A program made the translations under genes and the position numbers. Of a DNA stretch of 64,000 bases, positions 1 through 9,112 are shown in pieces; positions within the stretch are counted from its first letter, which is position 1; every line of letters starts with the position of its first letter. Origin of the DNA: Dokdonella sp. (GTDB taxonomy: Bacteria; Pseudomonadota; Gammaproteobacteria; Xanthomonadales; Rhodanobacteraceae); the NCBI RefSeq assembly GCF_017744955.1, contig NZ_JAGIAG010000008.1, positions 124,001 to 188,000 of the forward strand. Reading direction: 5' to 3'. The notes below the pieces were generated by a model. The model was not told the origin of the DNA. It made no database searches and worked only from the letters and a program-made list of their open reading frames with translations.

Positions 1-1
1 C

Positions 2-1372
2 CAGGATTCGAGCAACCGCACCGGCAGCGACCTGCGCGACGCCGACGGGCGCGTCGTCAGCAGCGGCGCCGTCGCCGTCGACGGCCGGCACTACGTGCTG
101 CCGGCGAATGCGTTCGCGCCCGGCGACGGCGACGGCGAGAGGCGCCTGTACGGCCTCTCGTTCTCGTCGCGGAACGACGGCGGCTGGCGCTACCAGGCGA
201 CCGCCTCGCTGTTCGACGTCGCGCGCGACGTGTCGGCGACCTCGGCCGGCGCCGGCGAAGGCGCGGGCCAGGTCACCTACGGCGACGGCAGCGGCTGGCG
301 CACGTTCGATCTGCGCGTCGACCGCGTACGCGACGGTGACGCGCATGCGCTCGCGTTCGGCTATCACTACGACCGCTACGTGCAGGACAGCCGCACCTTC
401 GATGCGACCGACTGGCGCGCGCGCAGCCTGACCGCGTTCGACAACGCATTCGCCGGCAAGACGCAGACCCAGGCGCTGTTCGCGCAGGACGCCTGGCGTT
501 TCGCGCCGCGGTGGAAGCTCGTCGCGGGCGTGCGCGTCGAGCGCTGGCGCGCGTTCGACGGCCTGCGCGCGCAGGACGCGACGCGACTCGACTATGCCGG
601 CCGCTCGGACACGTACTGGTCGCCGAAGCTGGCGCTCGAACGCGAACTCGACGCCGGCTGGAACGTGCGCCTCTCGCTCGGCCGCGCGGTGCGGCTGCCG
701 ACCGTCGGCGAACTGTTCCAGGGCCGCATCACCGGCGGCGCGCTGGTCAACAACGACCCGAACCTGGAACCGGAACGCTCCTTCTCCAAGGACCTCACCG
801 TCGAGCGCGCGCTGGAAACGGGCACGCTGCGCTTCTCGCTGTACGAGGACGACGTGCGCGACGCGCTGTTCAGCCAGACCAACACGACCGTGTTCCCGAC
901 CGTGACCAACATCCAGAACGTCGACCGCGTGCGCACGCGCGGGCAGGAAATCGCCTGGGACGCGCGGGATCTCCTCGCCGGCTTCGACCTCGGCCTCAGC
1001 GCCGCGCACAACGACGCGCGCACGCTCGCCAACGCGAAGAACCCGGCCAGCGTCGGCAAGCGCTTCTACCGCATTCCCGAATGGCGCGCGGACGCGGTCG
1101 GCACGTACCGCTTCGGCGACGCGGTCGCGCTGACCCTGGCCGCGCGCTACTCCGGCCGGCAGTACAACACGCTCGACAATTCCGACGTGCATCCGGACAC
1201 GTTCGGCGGCACCAGCGCCTACTTCCTCGTCGACGCCAAGCTGAAAGTGCGCCTCGGCGCGCAGGCCGAACTCGGCTTCGGCATCGACAACGCCACCGAC
1301 CGGCGCATCTTCGTCTATCACCCGTATCCGGGCCGCACGTTCTACGCCGAAGGCAAGGTGTCGTACCGATGA
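2..1372 (+). CDS. TonB-dependent outer-membrane receptor, C-terminal part (5' end outside window)
   Basis: The reading frame is open from base 2, so the plug domain and part of the barrel lie upstream of the window. About 456 residues are visible. They show alternating beta-strand character with Arg/Tyr-rich strands, and the motif VRLPTVGELFQG followed by NPDLEPE-like NDPNLEPERS, which is typical of the late barrel of siderophore and vitamin TonB receptors. The protein would import a metal chelate or similar ligand across the outer membrane using TonB energy. Its stop codon overlaps the start of the PepSY membrane protein (ATGA at 1369-1372), so the two are translationally coupled; receptor plus PepSY pairs are common in siderophore uptake loci. 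The substrate cannot be read from the sequence. Confidence 0.9.
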   Translation, partial: QDSSNRTGSDLRDADGRVVSSGAVAVDGRHYVLPANAFAPGDGDGERRLYGLSFSSRNDGGWRYQATASLFDVARDVSATSAGAGEGAGQVTYGDGSGWRTFDLRVDRVRDGDAHALAFGYHYDRYVQDSRTFDATDWRARSLTAFDNAFAGKTQTQALFAQDAWRFAPRWKLVAGVRVERWRAFDGLRAQDATRLDYAGRSDTYWSPKLALERELDAGWNVRLSLGRAVRLPTVGELFQGRITGGALVNNDPNLEPERSFSKDLTVERALETGTLRFSLYEDDVRDALFSQTNTTVFPTVTNIQNVDRVRTRGQEIAWDARDLLAGFDLGLSAAHNDARTLANAKNPASVGKRFYRIPEWRADAVGTYRFGDAVALTLAARYSGRQYNTLDNSDVHPDTFGGTSAYFLVDAKLKVRLGAQAELGFGIDNATDRRIFVYHPYPGRTFYAEGKVSYR

Positions 1373-2742
1373 GCGCGATCGGCGTCGACGCACGACCCGC
1401 GCGCGGACTGGACTACCGCACGGTCTGGCGCTGGCATTTCTACGCCGGCCTGTTCTGCATTCCGTTCGTGCTGTGGCTGGCCGCGACCGGTTCGATCTAC
1501 CTGTTCAAGCCGCAGATCGAAGCCTGGCTCGACCGCCCCTACGACCATCTCGCCGTCGATGGCGCGCGCGCTGCGCCGCAGGCGATCGTCGCCGCGGCAC
1601 TGGCCGCGGTGCCGGGTTCGGCGCTGAATGCGTACGAGCTGCCGCCGTCGCCGGACGCCGCGGTGCGCGTGCTGGTCGGCAGCGGCGAGCGGCTGGTGCG
1701 CGTCTACGTGCATCCGCAGACGCTGGCGGTCCTGAAGACCGTCGACGAGGACCAGCGCCCGATGCGTCTGATCTTCCGCCTGCACGGCGAGCTGATGCTC
1801 GGCGACCGCGGCTCGATGATCGTCGAGCTGGCCGCGTCGTGGGCGATCGTGATGCTGCTCAGCGGACTGTGGCTGTGGTGGCCGCGCGACGGCGCGGGCG
1901 CGGCCGGCGTGCTGTATCCGCGCCTGCGCGCGGGTGGGCGGCGCTTCTGGCGCGACCTGCACGCGGTGACCGGCGTGTGGGTGTCGCTGTTCGCCTTGTT
2001 CCTGCTGTTCTCGGGCCTGCCGTGGGCGAAGTCCTGGGGCGGCCTGCTGAAGGAAGTGCGCAGCCTCGGCAGTGCGACGGTGGTGCGGCAGGACTGGAGC
2101 ACGGGCCGTTCCGGCGAACTGGCCGAGCGGCGCGCGGCGAACGCATCGACGGGCGGCGAGCACGCCGGGCATGGCGCGCATACGGACGCATCGCTGCCGC
2201 ACGACTACGCCGCGCTCGATCGGCTGGTGCCGCTGGTCGAGGCGCAGCGCCTCGCCGCGCCGGTGCTGATCGCACCGCCGTCGCGGGCGAACGCGAACTG
2301 GAGCGCACGCTCCGACGCGCAGAACCGGCCGCTGCGCGCGAACCTGGCGCTCGACGGCGCGCGCGGCGCGATCGTGCAGCGCACCGACTTCGGTCAACGC
2401 GCCCTGCTCGACCGCGTCGTCGGCGTCGGCGTCGCCGCGCACGAGGGCCAATTGTTCGGCTGGCCGAACCAGGCGCTCGGCGTGTTCACCGCATTCGGCC
2501 TGATCGCCGTCAGCGTGAGCGCGATCGCGATGTGGTGGAAGCGCCGCCGCGCCGGCGTGCTCGGCGCGCCGCCGGCACACGCGGCGCGGCGGCTGTCGTG
2601 GCCGTTCCTCGGCCTCGTCGTCGTGTTCGCCATACTGCTGCCGCTGTTCGGCGCTTCGTTGCTGGTGGTGATCGCGCTCGAACGCTGGGCGCTGCGGCGC
2701 TCGGTGCGGCTGACGCACTTCCTCGGCTTGCGCACCGCGTGA
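1369..2742 (+). CDS. PepSY-associated transmembrane protein
   Basis: 457 residues. Hydrophobic segments lie near residues 24-46, 150-172, 202-220, 369-390 and 411-437, and an extracytoplasmic PepSY-like region follows the first. This is the architecture of the PepSY_TM family, inner-membrane proteins that often accompany TonB receptors and are linked to reductive iron release from siderophores. The motif DLHAVTGVW at the third helix is typical of the family, and a His-rich stretch near residues 263-275 (HAGHGAHTD) could bind metal, which is inference. The start is fixed by the ATGA overlap with the receptor gene. A hairpin follows the stop at 2783-2812. Confidence 0.88.
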   Translation: MSAIGVDARPARGLDYRTVWRWHFYAGLFCIPFVLWLAATGSIYLFKPQIEAWLDRPYDHLAVDGARAAPQAIVAAALAAVPGSALNAYELPPSPDAAVRVLVGSGERLVRVYVHPQTLAVLKTVDEDQRPMRLIFRLHGELMLGDRGSMIVELAASWAIVMLLSGLWLWWPRDGAGAAGVLYPRLRAGGRRFWRDLHAVTGVWVSLFALFLLFSGLPWAKSWGGLLKEVRSLGSATVVRQDWSTGRSGELAERRAANASTGGEHAGHGAHTDASLPHDYAALDRLVPLVEAQRLAAPVLIAPPSRANANWSARSDAQNRPLRANLALDGARGAIVQRTDFGQRALLDRVVGVGVAAHEGQLFGWPNQALGVFTAFGLIAVSVSAIAMWWKRRRAGVLGAPPAHAARRLSWPFLGLVVVFAILLPLFGASLLVVIALERWALRRSVRLTHFLGLRTA

Positions 2743-2782
2743 CGACGACGCGGGGTCCGGACCTGTCGATGCCGCTTCGAGC

Positions 2783-2812
2783 GGACCGCGCCGATAAGGT
2801 ACGGCGCGGTCC
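2783..2812. terminator. Stem-loop between convergent genes
   Basis: A perfect 10-bp stem (GGACCGCGCC at 2783-2792, GGCGCGGTCC at 2803-2812) with a 10-nt loop lies between the converging PepSY gene and the Asp-box gene. No clear T tract follows on either strand, so termination activity is only probable from position. Confidence 0.45.
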
Positions 2813-2826
2813 GTTCGCTGCGGTCC

Positions 2827-5427
2827 TCAGTCGCCGTCGAAGCCGTCGATGAAGATCGCGTCGAGCTTCAGGCGGAACGCGCCGCGCCCGTGCGTGCAGG
2901 CGAGCAGAGTGCCGGTCGCGTGATTGGCGACGAGATCGAACACCGCGACGTTCGGCAGGCCGTTGGTGTACGGATTCCAGGTGGCGCCGCCGTCGACGGA
3001 GAGATACACACCGATGTCGGTGCCGGCCCAGAGCGTGTTCGGCGCGACCGGATCGAACGCGATCGCGCTGACCGGCACGTCGGGCAGGCCGATCGAGGCG
3101 TCCGTCCAGGTGCTGCCGCCGTCGACCGACTTGCGGATGTTGTGCGCCGGCATCGCGCCGCTGAAGCCGGCGCGCGACTGGAACACGATCTGCGGGTTGC
3201 GCGGATCGACCTTGATGTCGGAGACGAACAGTCCGATCACCGCCGGCAGCGCGTCGACTTCGACGAAGCTGGCGCCGCCGTCGGTCGAGCGGAACACGTG
3301 ACCGTCGCTCGAACCGGTGAAGACGACCTGCGCGTCGAGGCCCGGCGCCGGATTGGCCACCGTTTCGATCGCACTGATCGCACCGCCGTCGCCCGCGCCG
3401 ATCGTACCTCCGGTGAGATCCTGGCCGCCGGTGCCGGCGCCCAGCGCAGAGAAGATGCCGGGCTGGCCGTTGCCGTTCTGGTCCACCGTCTGCGCGAAGA
3501 ACGCCGGCGCCTTCCACAGGCGGTTGGTGCCGAAGTACAGCGTGTCGGAATGGCCGCGGTCGAGATGGATCGGCGCGTAGAACAGCACGCGGTCGCCGAA
3601 ATCGATACCGTTGCCGACGGATGGATTCGAATCCGCCGTCGAGGCGAAGTAGTTGCCCTGCGTCGTCGCGAAGCCGCTCGTCGTGAAACCGACGCCGATC
3701 AGGTAATTGCTCTGGTTGAAGTAGGTGTGCACCAGGTTCTGCGGATTGCCCTGGTCGATCTTGGCGTAGCCGCCGTCGCCGAAATCGAGGTGCGGCCAGC
3801 CGACGCTGCCGGCCCAGCCGTTGGTGCCGTTGTCCTGGGTGCCGCCGTAGGCGCCGTTCGGGTCGGTCGGGTGCAGGTCGCAGCCCTGGAACTGGGTGAT
3901 CTGCAGCGTGGTGTTGAGATTGACCCAGTTGTCGCCGCCGTCGGTCGAGCGCCAGATGCCGCCGTCGTTGCCGACCCAGATCTCGTTCGGATGGCCGGGC
4001 CAGTTCTCGATCGCGTGCACGTCGGCGTGCAGCGCGGTGGTGCGGTCGGCGCTGCGGATCTTGCTGACGAAGGTGGTGCCGCCGTCGTCGGAGCGCATGA
4101 ACATGCTCGGCACGTTCTCGACGCCGTCGTTGGTGCCGTCGCTGGTGCCGGCGTTGCCCGCGCCGCCGGTGTAGAGCACGTTCGGATCGGTCGGCTCGAC
4201 CGCGAGCGCCAGGTCGTAGAAGCATTGGCCTTGGCAATAGCCGCGCGCCGCGGTCAGCTCGGTCCAGGTCGTGCCGCCGTCGGCGGATTTGAAGATCTTG
4301 CCGCCGCCGATGCCCGAATTCGCTTGCGAGTTGCCGATGTAGAGCACGGCGTCGTTGCTGTCGGGGTCGGTCGCGCCGGCGATCCACGCACGGCCCCAGC
4401 TCGCGTTCGCATCGAGCGGCGGCAGTCCGCCGGTGCCGGCGACCTGGGTCCAGGTCACGCCGCCGTCGTCGGAGCGCTGCACGCCGCCGGTCGTGGCGCT
4501 GACCGCGTAGCCGGCGGCCCAGAAGCGCGTCGAGACGGCCGGGTCCTGGATCAGGCGCGACATCGCGTCGTTGGTCGCCTGGGTGGTCATCTTAGTCCAG
4601 GTCACGCCGCCGTCGGTGGAGCGGAAAATGCCGCGCGGCGGCAAGGTCGGGCCGGTGACCGCGCCGCTGCCGAACACGCCGCTGCCGGTCACGGCGAGCA
4701 CGTTGTTCGGATTGCTGCGGTCGACGACGATCGAATTCACGCTGCGGTTGGTGAACAGCGCCGAGCCGTATGGGCCGGACCAGGTACGGCCGGAATCGGT
4801 GGACTTGTAGACGCCGACGCCGGCGTACGAATCGGCGCTGTAGTTGCCTTCGCCGGTGCCGACGTACAACGTGGCCTGGTTGCGCGGATGGGTGCCCGGC
4901 GCGATCGCGATGGCGCCGATCGCGAGCGACGCCAGCTCGTCGGTGAGCGGGCGCCAGGTCGCGCCGAGATTGTCGCTGCGCCAGATGCCGCCTTGCGCGC
5001 CGCCGACGAAGACCACGTTGTCGGTGGCGTCGATCGCGATCGAACTGACGCGGCCGGACACCGGGCTCGCGATCCACGGACTGGTCGGTGTCTGACCGCC
5101 GACCAGCGGCGCCGGACCGATCGGTTCCCACGCCTCGGCGTGCTCGTAGGCCGCCGGCAAGCCATGGCCGCGATTCATCGCAGCGAGGCGCTGCTGCATT
5201 GCGGTCGCGCGCGCGGCGGCGGCGTTGAAGTCCGCGGTGGGCCCGCGCCGACGCGAGTCCATGTAGGCCAGACGGCCGGCGAGCGGCCCTTCTTCGGCGC
5301 GAAGCGCCTGTGCCGATTCCTGCGCGTCGGTGTCGGCGGCGAGAACGGGTTGAGGGGCGGCGAGACCGGCGACGACGGACAACCCCATCGCGGCCGCGAG
5401 CCGCGATGCCTGCTTACCAAGCTTCAT
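2827..5427 (-). CDS. Secreted Asp-box (BNR/sialidase-type) beta-propeller protein with C-terminal IFIDGFD motif
   Basis: 866 residues from an ATG at 5427 preceded by GGGAG. An upstream in-frame ATG would add 44 residues of non-signal sequence and is less likely. Residues 1-30 form a signal peptide ending in PVLA. From about residue 150 onward there are roughly ten Asp boxes (S-x-D-x-G-x-x-W/F, for example STDSGRTW, STDGGVTW, SADGGTTW, SVDGGATW), the signature of exo-acting beta-propellers of the sialidase/VPS10 type. No catalytic residue set is recognisable, so the protein may be a glycan-binding or structural exoprotein. The last residues are IFIDGFDGD, the motif shared with five other secreted proteins here. 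It is divergent from the RegB-like kinase, with a dyad between. Confidence 0.85.
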   Translation of the reverse strand: MKLGKQASRLAAAMGLSVVAGLAAPQPVLAADTDAQESAQALRAEEGPLAGRLAYMDSRRRGPTADFNAAAARATAMQQRLAAMNRGHGLPAAYEHAEAWEPIGPAPLVGGQTPTSPWIASPVSGRVSSIAIDATDNVVFVGGAQGGIWRSDNLGATWRPLTDELASLAIGAIAIAPGTHPRNQATLYVGTGEGNYSADSYAGVGVYKSTDSGRTWSGPYGSALFTNRSVNSIVVDRSNPNNVLAVTGSGVFGSGAVTGPTLPPRGIFRSTDGGVTWTKMTTQATNDAMSRLIQDPAVSTRFWAAGYAVSATTGGVQRSDDGGVTWTQVAGTGGLPPLDANASWGRAWIAGATDPDSNDAVLYIGNSQANSGIGGGKIFKSADGGTTWTELTAARGYCQGQCFYDLALAVEPTDPNVLYTGGAGNAGTSDGTNDGVENVPSMFMRSDDGGTTFVSKIRSADRTTALHADVHAIENWPGHPNEIWVGNDGGIWRSTDGGDNWVNLNTTLQITQFQGCDLHPTDPNGAYGGTQDNGTNGWAGSVGWPHLDFGDGGYAKIDQGNPQNLVHTYFNQSNYLIGVGFTTSGFATTQGNYFASTADSNPSVGNGIDFGDRVLFYAPIHLDRGHSDTLYFGTNRLWKAPAFFAQTVDQNGNGQPGIFSALGAGTGGQDLTGGTIGAGDGGAISAIETVANPAPGLDAQVVFTGSSDGHVFRSTDGGASFVEVDALPAVIGLFVSDIKVDPRNPQIVFQSRAGFSGAMPAHNIRKSVDGGSTWTDASIGLPDVPVSAIAFDPVAPNTLWAGTDIGVYLSVDGGATWNPYTNGLPNVAVFDLVANHATGTLLACTHGRGAFRLKLDAIFIDGFDGD

Positions 5428-5576
5428 TTGGACACTCCCGGATTGGATCCACCCCAGACGATGGCCCCAGTACTGCGCTTTCCGAAAAGAAGTCCGCTTG
5501 CACCCCGACAGGCAGGAATGGATCGCGCCGCGGCGAGCGAACGGGCGGCAATCTAGCAAATTCCGACCCGAAACTA

Positions 5577-5623
5577 CGCCTGTAGACTGATCAATTCAGC
5601 GCATTTGTATCAGTCTACAGGCG
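5577..5623. promoter_or_regulatory. 47-bp dyad with 15-bp perfect arms, possible operator
   Basis: The left arm CGCCTGTAGACTGAT (5577-5591) and right arm ATCAGTCTACAGGCG (5609-5623) are exact inverted copies separated by 17 AT-richer bases. The dyad lies in the divergent spacer between the Asp-box gene (start 5427) and the kinase (start 5701), 150 and 78 bp from their starts. The position suggests an operator for one or both genes. I do not recognise the binding protein. Confidence 0.5.
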
Positions 5624-5700
5624 GATATCTCAAGCGATTTCCGCGACGCCCCCATCGAACACGAGCAGGCCGCCCGGCCGCAGGTAGGATTCACCCCCGC

Positions 5701-6942
5701 ATGAACGACCCGTCGCCGAGCCTGCTGCGCAACCTGGTCATGCTGCGCTGGCTCGCGGTCGGCGGGCAGGCCGTCGCGATCGTTCTGGCCGTGCATCTGC
5801 TCGGCATTCCGCTGCGCGCGGCGCCGCTGTGGGGCGGTGTCGCCGCGCTGGCCGCGTTCAATCTGTGGGCCGGCTGGCGCGCGCGGCGCAGCGCCGAGGT
5901 GGGCGCCGGCGAAATCGTCGCGCAAGTCGCCGTCGACATCGCCGTGCTGGCCTGGGTGATCGCCTGGAGCGGCGGCGCGATGAATCCGTTCGCGCCGCTG
6001 TTCCTGCTGCCGATCGCGCTGCTCGCCGTCGCGCTGCCGATGCCCTGGGTGCTGCTGACGGCGGTGCTGTGCGGCCTCGGCTACGCCGCCTCGGCGCTGT
6101 TCGGCGTGCCGCTGCCGCACGTGCACGGTGCCTTCGCCGATCCGTTCAACCTGCATCTGGCCGGCATGGCGGTGATGTTCGCGGTGTCGGCGCTGGTGGT
6201 GGTGTTCTTCCTGACGCGGCTGGCGCAGGCGCTGCGCGAGCGCGAACGCGAACTGGCGCGGCTGCGCGAGCAGTTCGCGCGCAACGAAGGCATCCTCGCC
6301 CTGGCGACGCATGCGGCGGCGGTCGCGCACGAACTCAACACGCCGCTGGCGACGCTGACGCTGATGCTCGAAGACCGCCTCGACCAGACACCGACCGGCG
6401 CCGATCGCGGCGAACTCGAAACGATGGCCGCGCTCGTCGACGCCTGCCGCGATCGCGTGCGCGAGCTGGCCGCGCCGGCCGATCGCGCGGGCGCCGACGA
6501 ACGTCCGCTCGCCGCCGCGATCGAGGCGCTGATCGAGCGCTGGCGGCTGCTGCGGCCGGCGATCGAACTCGAACGCGAAGGCGACCTCGCCGATGCGCCG
6601 GCCGCGCGCCTCGCGCCCGGCGTCGGGCACCTGCTGATCGCGCTGCTGAACAACGCCGCCGACGCGAGCGAGGCCGCCGGCGAACGGCGCATCGCGCTGC
6701 ATCTGGCCAGCGACGGCGTCGCGCTGCACGGCTCGGTGCGCGACTACGGCGACGGCATTTCCGAACAGGCCGCGCCCGGCGCGCTGTTCCGCAGCACCAA
6801 GCCGGACGGACTCGGCGTCGGCCTGGCGCTGTCGCATGCGACGGTCGAACGCCTCGGCGGCGAGCTGTCGCTGCAGGCGGCGCCGGGGCGCGGCACGCGC
6901 GTGTCGTTCCGCCTGCCGCTGCAGATGGAGACCGTCGCGTGA
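5701..6942 (+). CDS. regB: Redox-sensing histidine kinase, RegB/PrrB/ActS type
   Basis: 413 residues from ATG 5701. The N-terminal half holds about six hydrophobic segments and contains GGAMNPF at residues 91-97, matching the GGxxNPF quinone-site motif of RegB. The phospho-acceptor is His210 in the H-box HELNTPL (family norm HELGTPL). Cys249, 39 residues after it, sits where the redox-active Cys265 of Rhodobacter RegB lies relative to His225. A HATPase domain follows, with GLGVGLALSHATVERLGG. By family the kinase reads quinone/redox state and phosphorylates a RegA regulator, encoded next with a GTGA overlap. A -10-like TAGGAT lies at 5685-5690, so the transcript may have almost no leader. The gene symbol is by similarity. 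Confidence 0.85.
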   Translation: MNDPSPSLLRNLVMLRWLAVGGQAVAIVLAVHLLGIPLRAAPLWGGVAALAAFNLWAGWRARRSAEVGAGEIVAQVAVDIAVLAWVIAWSGGAMNPFAPLFLLPIALLAVALPMPWVLLTAVLCGLGYAASALFGVPLPHVHGAFADPFNLHLAGMAVMFAVSALVVVFFLTRLAQALRERERELARLREQFARNEGILALATHAAAVAHELNTPLATLTLMLEDRLDQTPTGADRGELETMAALVDACRDRVRELAAPADRAGADERPLAAAIEALIERWRLLRPAIELEREGDLADAPAARLAPGVGHLLIALLNNAADASEAAGERRIALHLASDGVALHGSVRDYGDGISEQAAPGALFRSTKPDGLGVGLALSHATVERLGGELSLQAAPGRGTRVSFRLPLQMETVA

Positions 6943-7484
6943 ACGGGCTCCTGGTCGACGACGACGTGCTGTACGCGCAGACCCTGCAGCGTTCGCTCGC
7001 GCGCCGCGGCGTGGCGCTGCGCATCGCGCACGACGCCGCCTCGGCGCTGGCGCAGGCGCGCGAACGGATTCCGGATTTCGTGCTGCTCGATCTGAAGCTC
7101 GGCCACGAATCAGGCCTCGCCCTGATCGAACCGCTGCGCGAACTCGGCGAGCGGACGCGCATCGTGCTGATGACCGGCTACGCCAGCGTCGCCACCGCGG
7201 TCGACGCGATCAAGCGCGGCGCCGACGACTACCTGGCCAAGCCGGTCACCGCCGAGGCGCTGCTGCGCACGCTGCGCGGCGAGACGGTGCAGGCGCAGGC
7301 GGAAGCGACGATGACGCCGCTGGCGCGACTGGAGTGGGAGCACATCCAGCAGGCGCTGAAGGAAACCGACGGCAACATCGCCGCCGCCGCGCGCCTGCTC
7401 GGCATGCATCGACGCTCCCTGCAGCGCAAGCTCGCCAAGCGGCCGGGGCCGGAACGGCGCGCGCCGGAAACGCTCGGCGACTAG
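6939..7484 (+). CDS. regA: Response regulator, RegA/PrrA/ActR type
   Basis: 181 residues starting with GTG at 6939, which overlaps the kinase stop (GTGA). The receiver domain has the acidic pocket Asp7-Asp8-Asp9, phospho-acceptor Asp51 (FVLLDLKLG) and the conserved MTGYAS and KP motifs. The C-terminal Fis-type helix-turn-helix (NIAAAARLLGMHRRSLQRKL) matches the compact receiver-Fis architecture of RegA. Its likely targets are respiratory and redox genes elsewhere in the genome, by family. The stop TAG (7482-7484) overlaps the stop of the convergent amine oxidase gene by two bases (CTAG at 7481-7484). Confidence 0.88.
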   Translation: MNGLLVDDDVLYAQTLQRSLARRGVALRIAHDAASALAQARERIPDFVLLDLKLGHESGLALIEPLRELGERTRIVLMTGYASVATAVDAIKRGADDYLAKPVTAEALLRTLRGETVQAQAEATMTPLARLEWEHIQQALKETDGNIAAAARLLGMHRRSLQRKLAKRPGPERRAPETLGD

Positions 7485-9058
7485 GCCGCCGCGGCGCGCC
7501 GGCCGAGAAGCGCCTGCGCCGCCGCCTCGCCGCTCTCGACACCGCCTTCCATGAAGCCCTGATTCTCCAGCGCGCAGTGCTCGCCGGCGAAATGCAGGTC
7601 GCCGACGCGCTCGCCGAGCGCGCCGCGCAGGCTCGTCCACTGGCCCGGCCGGAAGCAGGCGTAGCTGCCCTGCGCCCACGGAAAACTAGGCCAGTGGAAG
7701 CGCGCCTCGCGCGCGTCGGCACGCGCGGCGGCGATGCCGGGAAAGATCGCCTCGAGCTGGCTCGCGGCGAGATCGGCCTGCTGCCGCGGCGTGCCGCGGC
7801 CGATCTCCACGCCGTGACGGCCGCCGGTGAAATTGGTCAGCAGGCCGGCGCTGCCGGGCTGCCTGCGGCTGGTCTCCCAGGTCGTCTGCAGCGGCAGGTC
7901 GCTGTAGGTGCTACCGCTGCGTGCGTGACGGGTGTGCCAGACGCGTTCGCCGAAGCCGATCATCAGCTTCGCATTGGTGCCGTAGCCGAGCTCGGCGATC
8001 GCCCGCCGCTGCGCCGGCGGCAGTGGCGCATCGAGCCGCACGCGGCGCAGCGTGGTGAACGGCAGCGCCAGCACGACGCGACGCGCGCGCACCTCGAACG
8101 CGCCGGCGCCGCGCGCGAAGCTCAGCGTGTAGACGCCGTCGGCCGATTGCCGCAGCGCTTCCAGCACGGCGCCGCAGGTGATCGCATCGTCGAGCTTCGC
8201 GCCGAGCCGCTGCACGATCTGGTCGTTGCCGCCGTGCACGTGGAAGCGCTCGTCGCTGTCGCCGAACACGCGAAAGCGGTCGGTTCCCGGATCGATGAAG
8301 GTGAGGAAGTTCAGCGCGGACTGCTCCTCGCACTCCAGGCCCATTTCGGTCGTGAACGCGACTTCGATCAAGGTGCGCAGCCAGCCGGAAGCGCCGTTTC
8401 GATCGAGCCATTGCGCCATCGACTGCCGGTCGAGCGCCTCGGCGCCGCGCGGCGCGGCGGCGGTGATCTCGCCTCCGCCCAGGCGCTCGACGTCGCGGCG
8501 GATCGCTGCCGCGAGTGGCGCGAACTCGTGCAGGATCGCCGCTTCGTCGTAGCGGCGTCCGCCGCAGAACCAGACCTCGCCGTCGGCCGCGGTCGGATCG
8601 TCGGCGAGGTCGTCGAGCGCGAGGCAGAGTTCGGCGGCGAGCGCGCGCATGCGGGTGTGGCCGCTGTCGATCAATTCGCCGCCGAGTTCGCAGACCTGGC
8701 CGTCGGCGAAATGCCCGCGCAGGCTCCAGATGCGGCCGCCGACGCGCTCCTGCGCCTCGTACAGCCGCACGCCGACGCCGGCGCGACGCAACCGGTGCGC
8801 GCAGGTCAGGCCGGCAATGCCGGCGCCGACGACGACCACGTCCTCATCGGCGCTGCGCCGCAACGGCGGCGCGCACGCCGCGAGCAGCAGGCCGGCCGCG
8901 ACGCCGGCACCCTGGCGCAGGAAACGCCGCCGCGCGCGGTCGATGCGCTGCGCGCGCTCGCGCTCGATCGCTTCGGCCAGTGGCTCGCCGGAAACACGTG
9001 CGCGCTCGGCCAACCCTGCCGAGCGACGCAACAGCTCGGCCAACGCAGTCCGCGCCAT
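7481..9058 (-). CDS. Tat-exported flavin monoamine oxidase, putative lipoprotein
   Basis: 525 residues from ATG 9058, chosen because a GGGGGAGGGG tract precedes it. A 40-residue leader precedes a twin-arginine motif RRRFLRQG (43-50), a hydrophobic stretch and the lipobox-like LLAAC with Cys62, suggesting Tat export and lipid attachment. The Rossmann FAD motif GAGIAG is at 78-83, followed by the GGRIWS motif, and the C-terminal FAD-contacting segment has FAGEHCALENQGFMEGG. The protein belongs to the FAD amine oxidase family, which oxidises primary, secondary or polyamines to aldehyde, ammonia and H2O2. The substrate is unknown. The long pre-RR region is unusual. An alternative ATG at 9106 would lengthen it further. 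Confidence 0.85.
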   Translation of the reverse strand: MARTALAELLRRSAGLAERARVSGEPLAEAIERERAQRIDRARRRFLRQGAGVAAGLLLAACAPPLRRSADEDVVVVGAGIAGLTCAHRLRRAGVGVRLYEAQERVGGRIWSLRGHFADGQVCELGGELIDSGHTRMRALAAELCLALDDLADDPTAADGEVWFCGGRRYDEAAILHEFAPLAAAIRRDVERLGGGEITAAAPRGAEALDRQSMAQWLDRNGASGWLRTLIEVAFTTEMGLECEEQSALNFLTFIDPGTDRFRVFGDSDERFHVHGGNDQIVQRLGAKLDDAITCGAVLEALRQSADGVYTLSFARGAGAFEVRARRVVLALPFTTLRRVRLDAPLPPAQRRAIAELGYGTNAKLMIGFGERVWHTRHARSGSTYSDLPLQTTWETSRRQPGSAGLLTNFTGGRHGVEIGRGTPRQQADLAASQLEAIFPGIAAARADAREARFHWPSFPWAQGSYACFRPGQWTSLRGALGERVGDLHFAGEHCALENQGFMEGGVESGEAAAQALLGRRAAAA

Positions 9059-9112
9059 CGTCCCCTCCCCCGTCCGCCGCAGCGGTTCATGGAAAGAGAA
9101 CGTCATTTCGCG

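Noticed and set aside
2890..5556. Long plus-strand open frame opposite the Asp-box gene
   Set aside because: Its Arg/Ala/Val-rich composition is the antisense shadow of the GC-rich gene, with no signal peptide or domain; similar shadows occur throughout.
5577..5623. Assignment of the dyad to a BlaI/CopY-type operator (TACA...TGTA)
   Set aside because: The half-sites contain CTACA/TGTAG but not the short spacing of that family, and no blaI-like gene is present.
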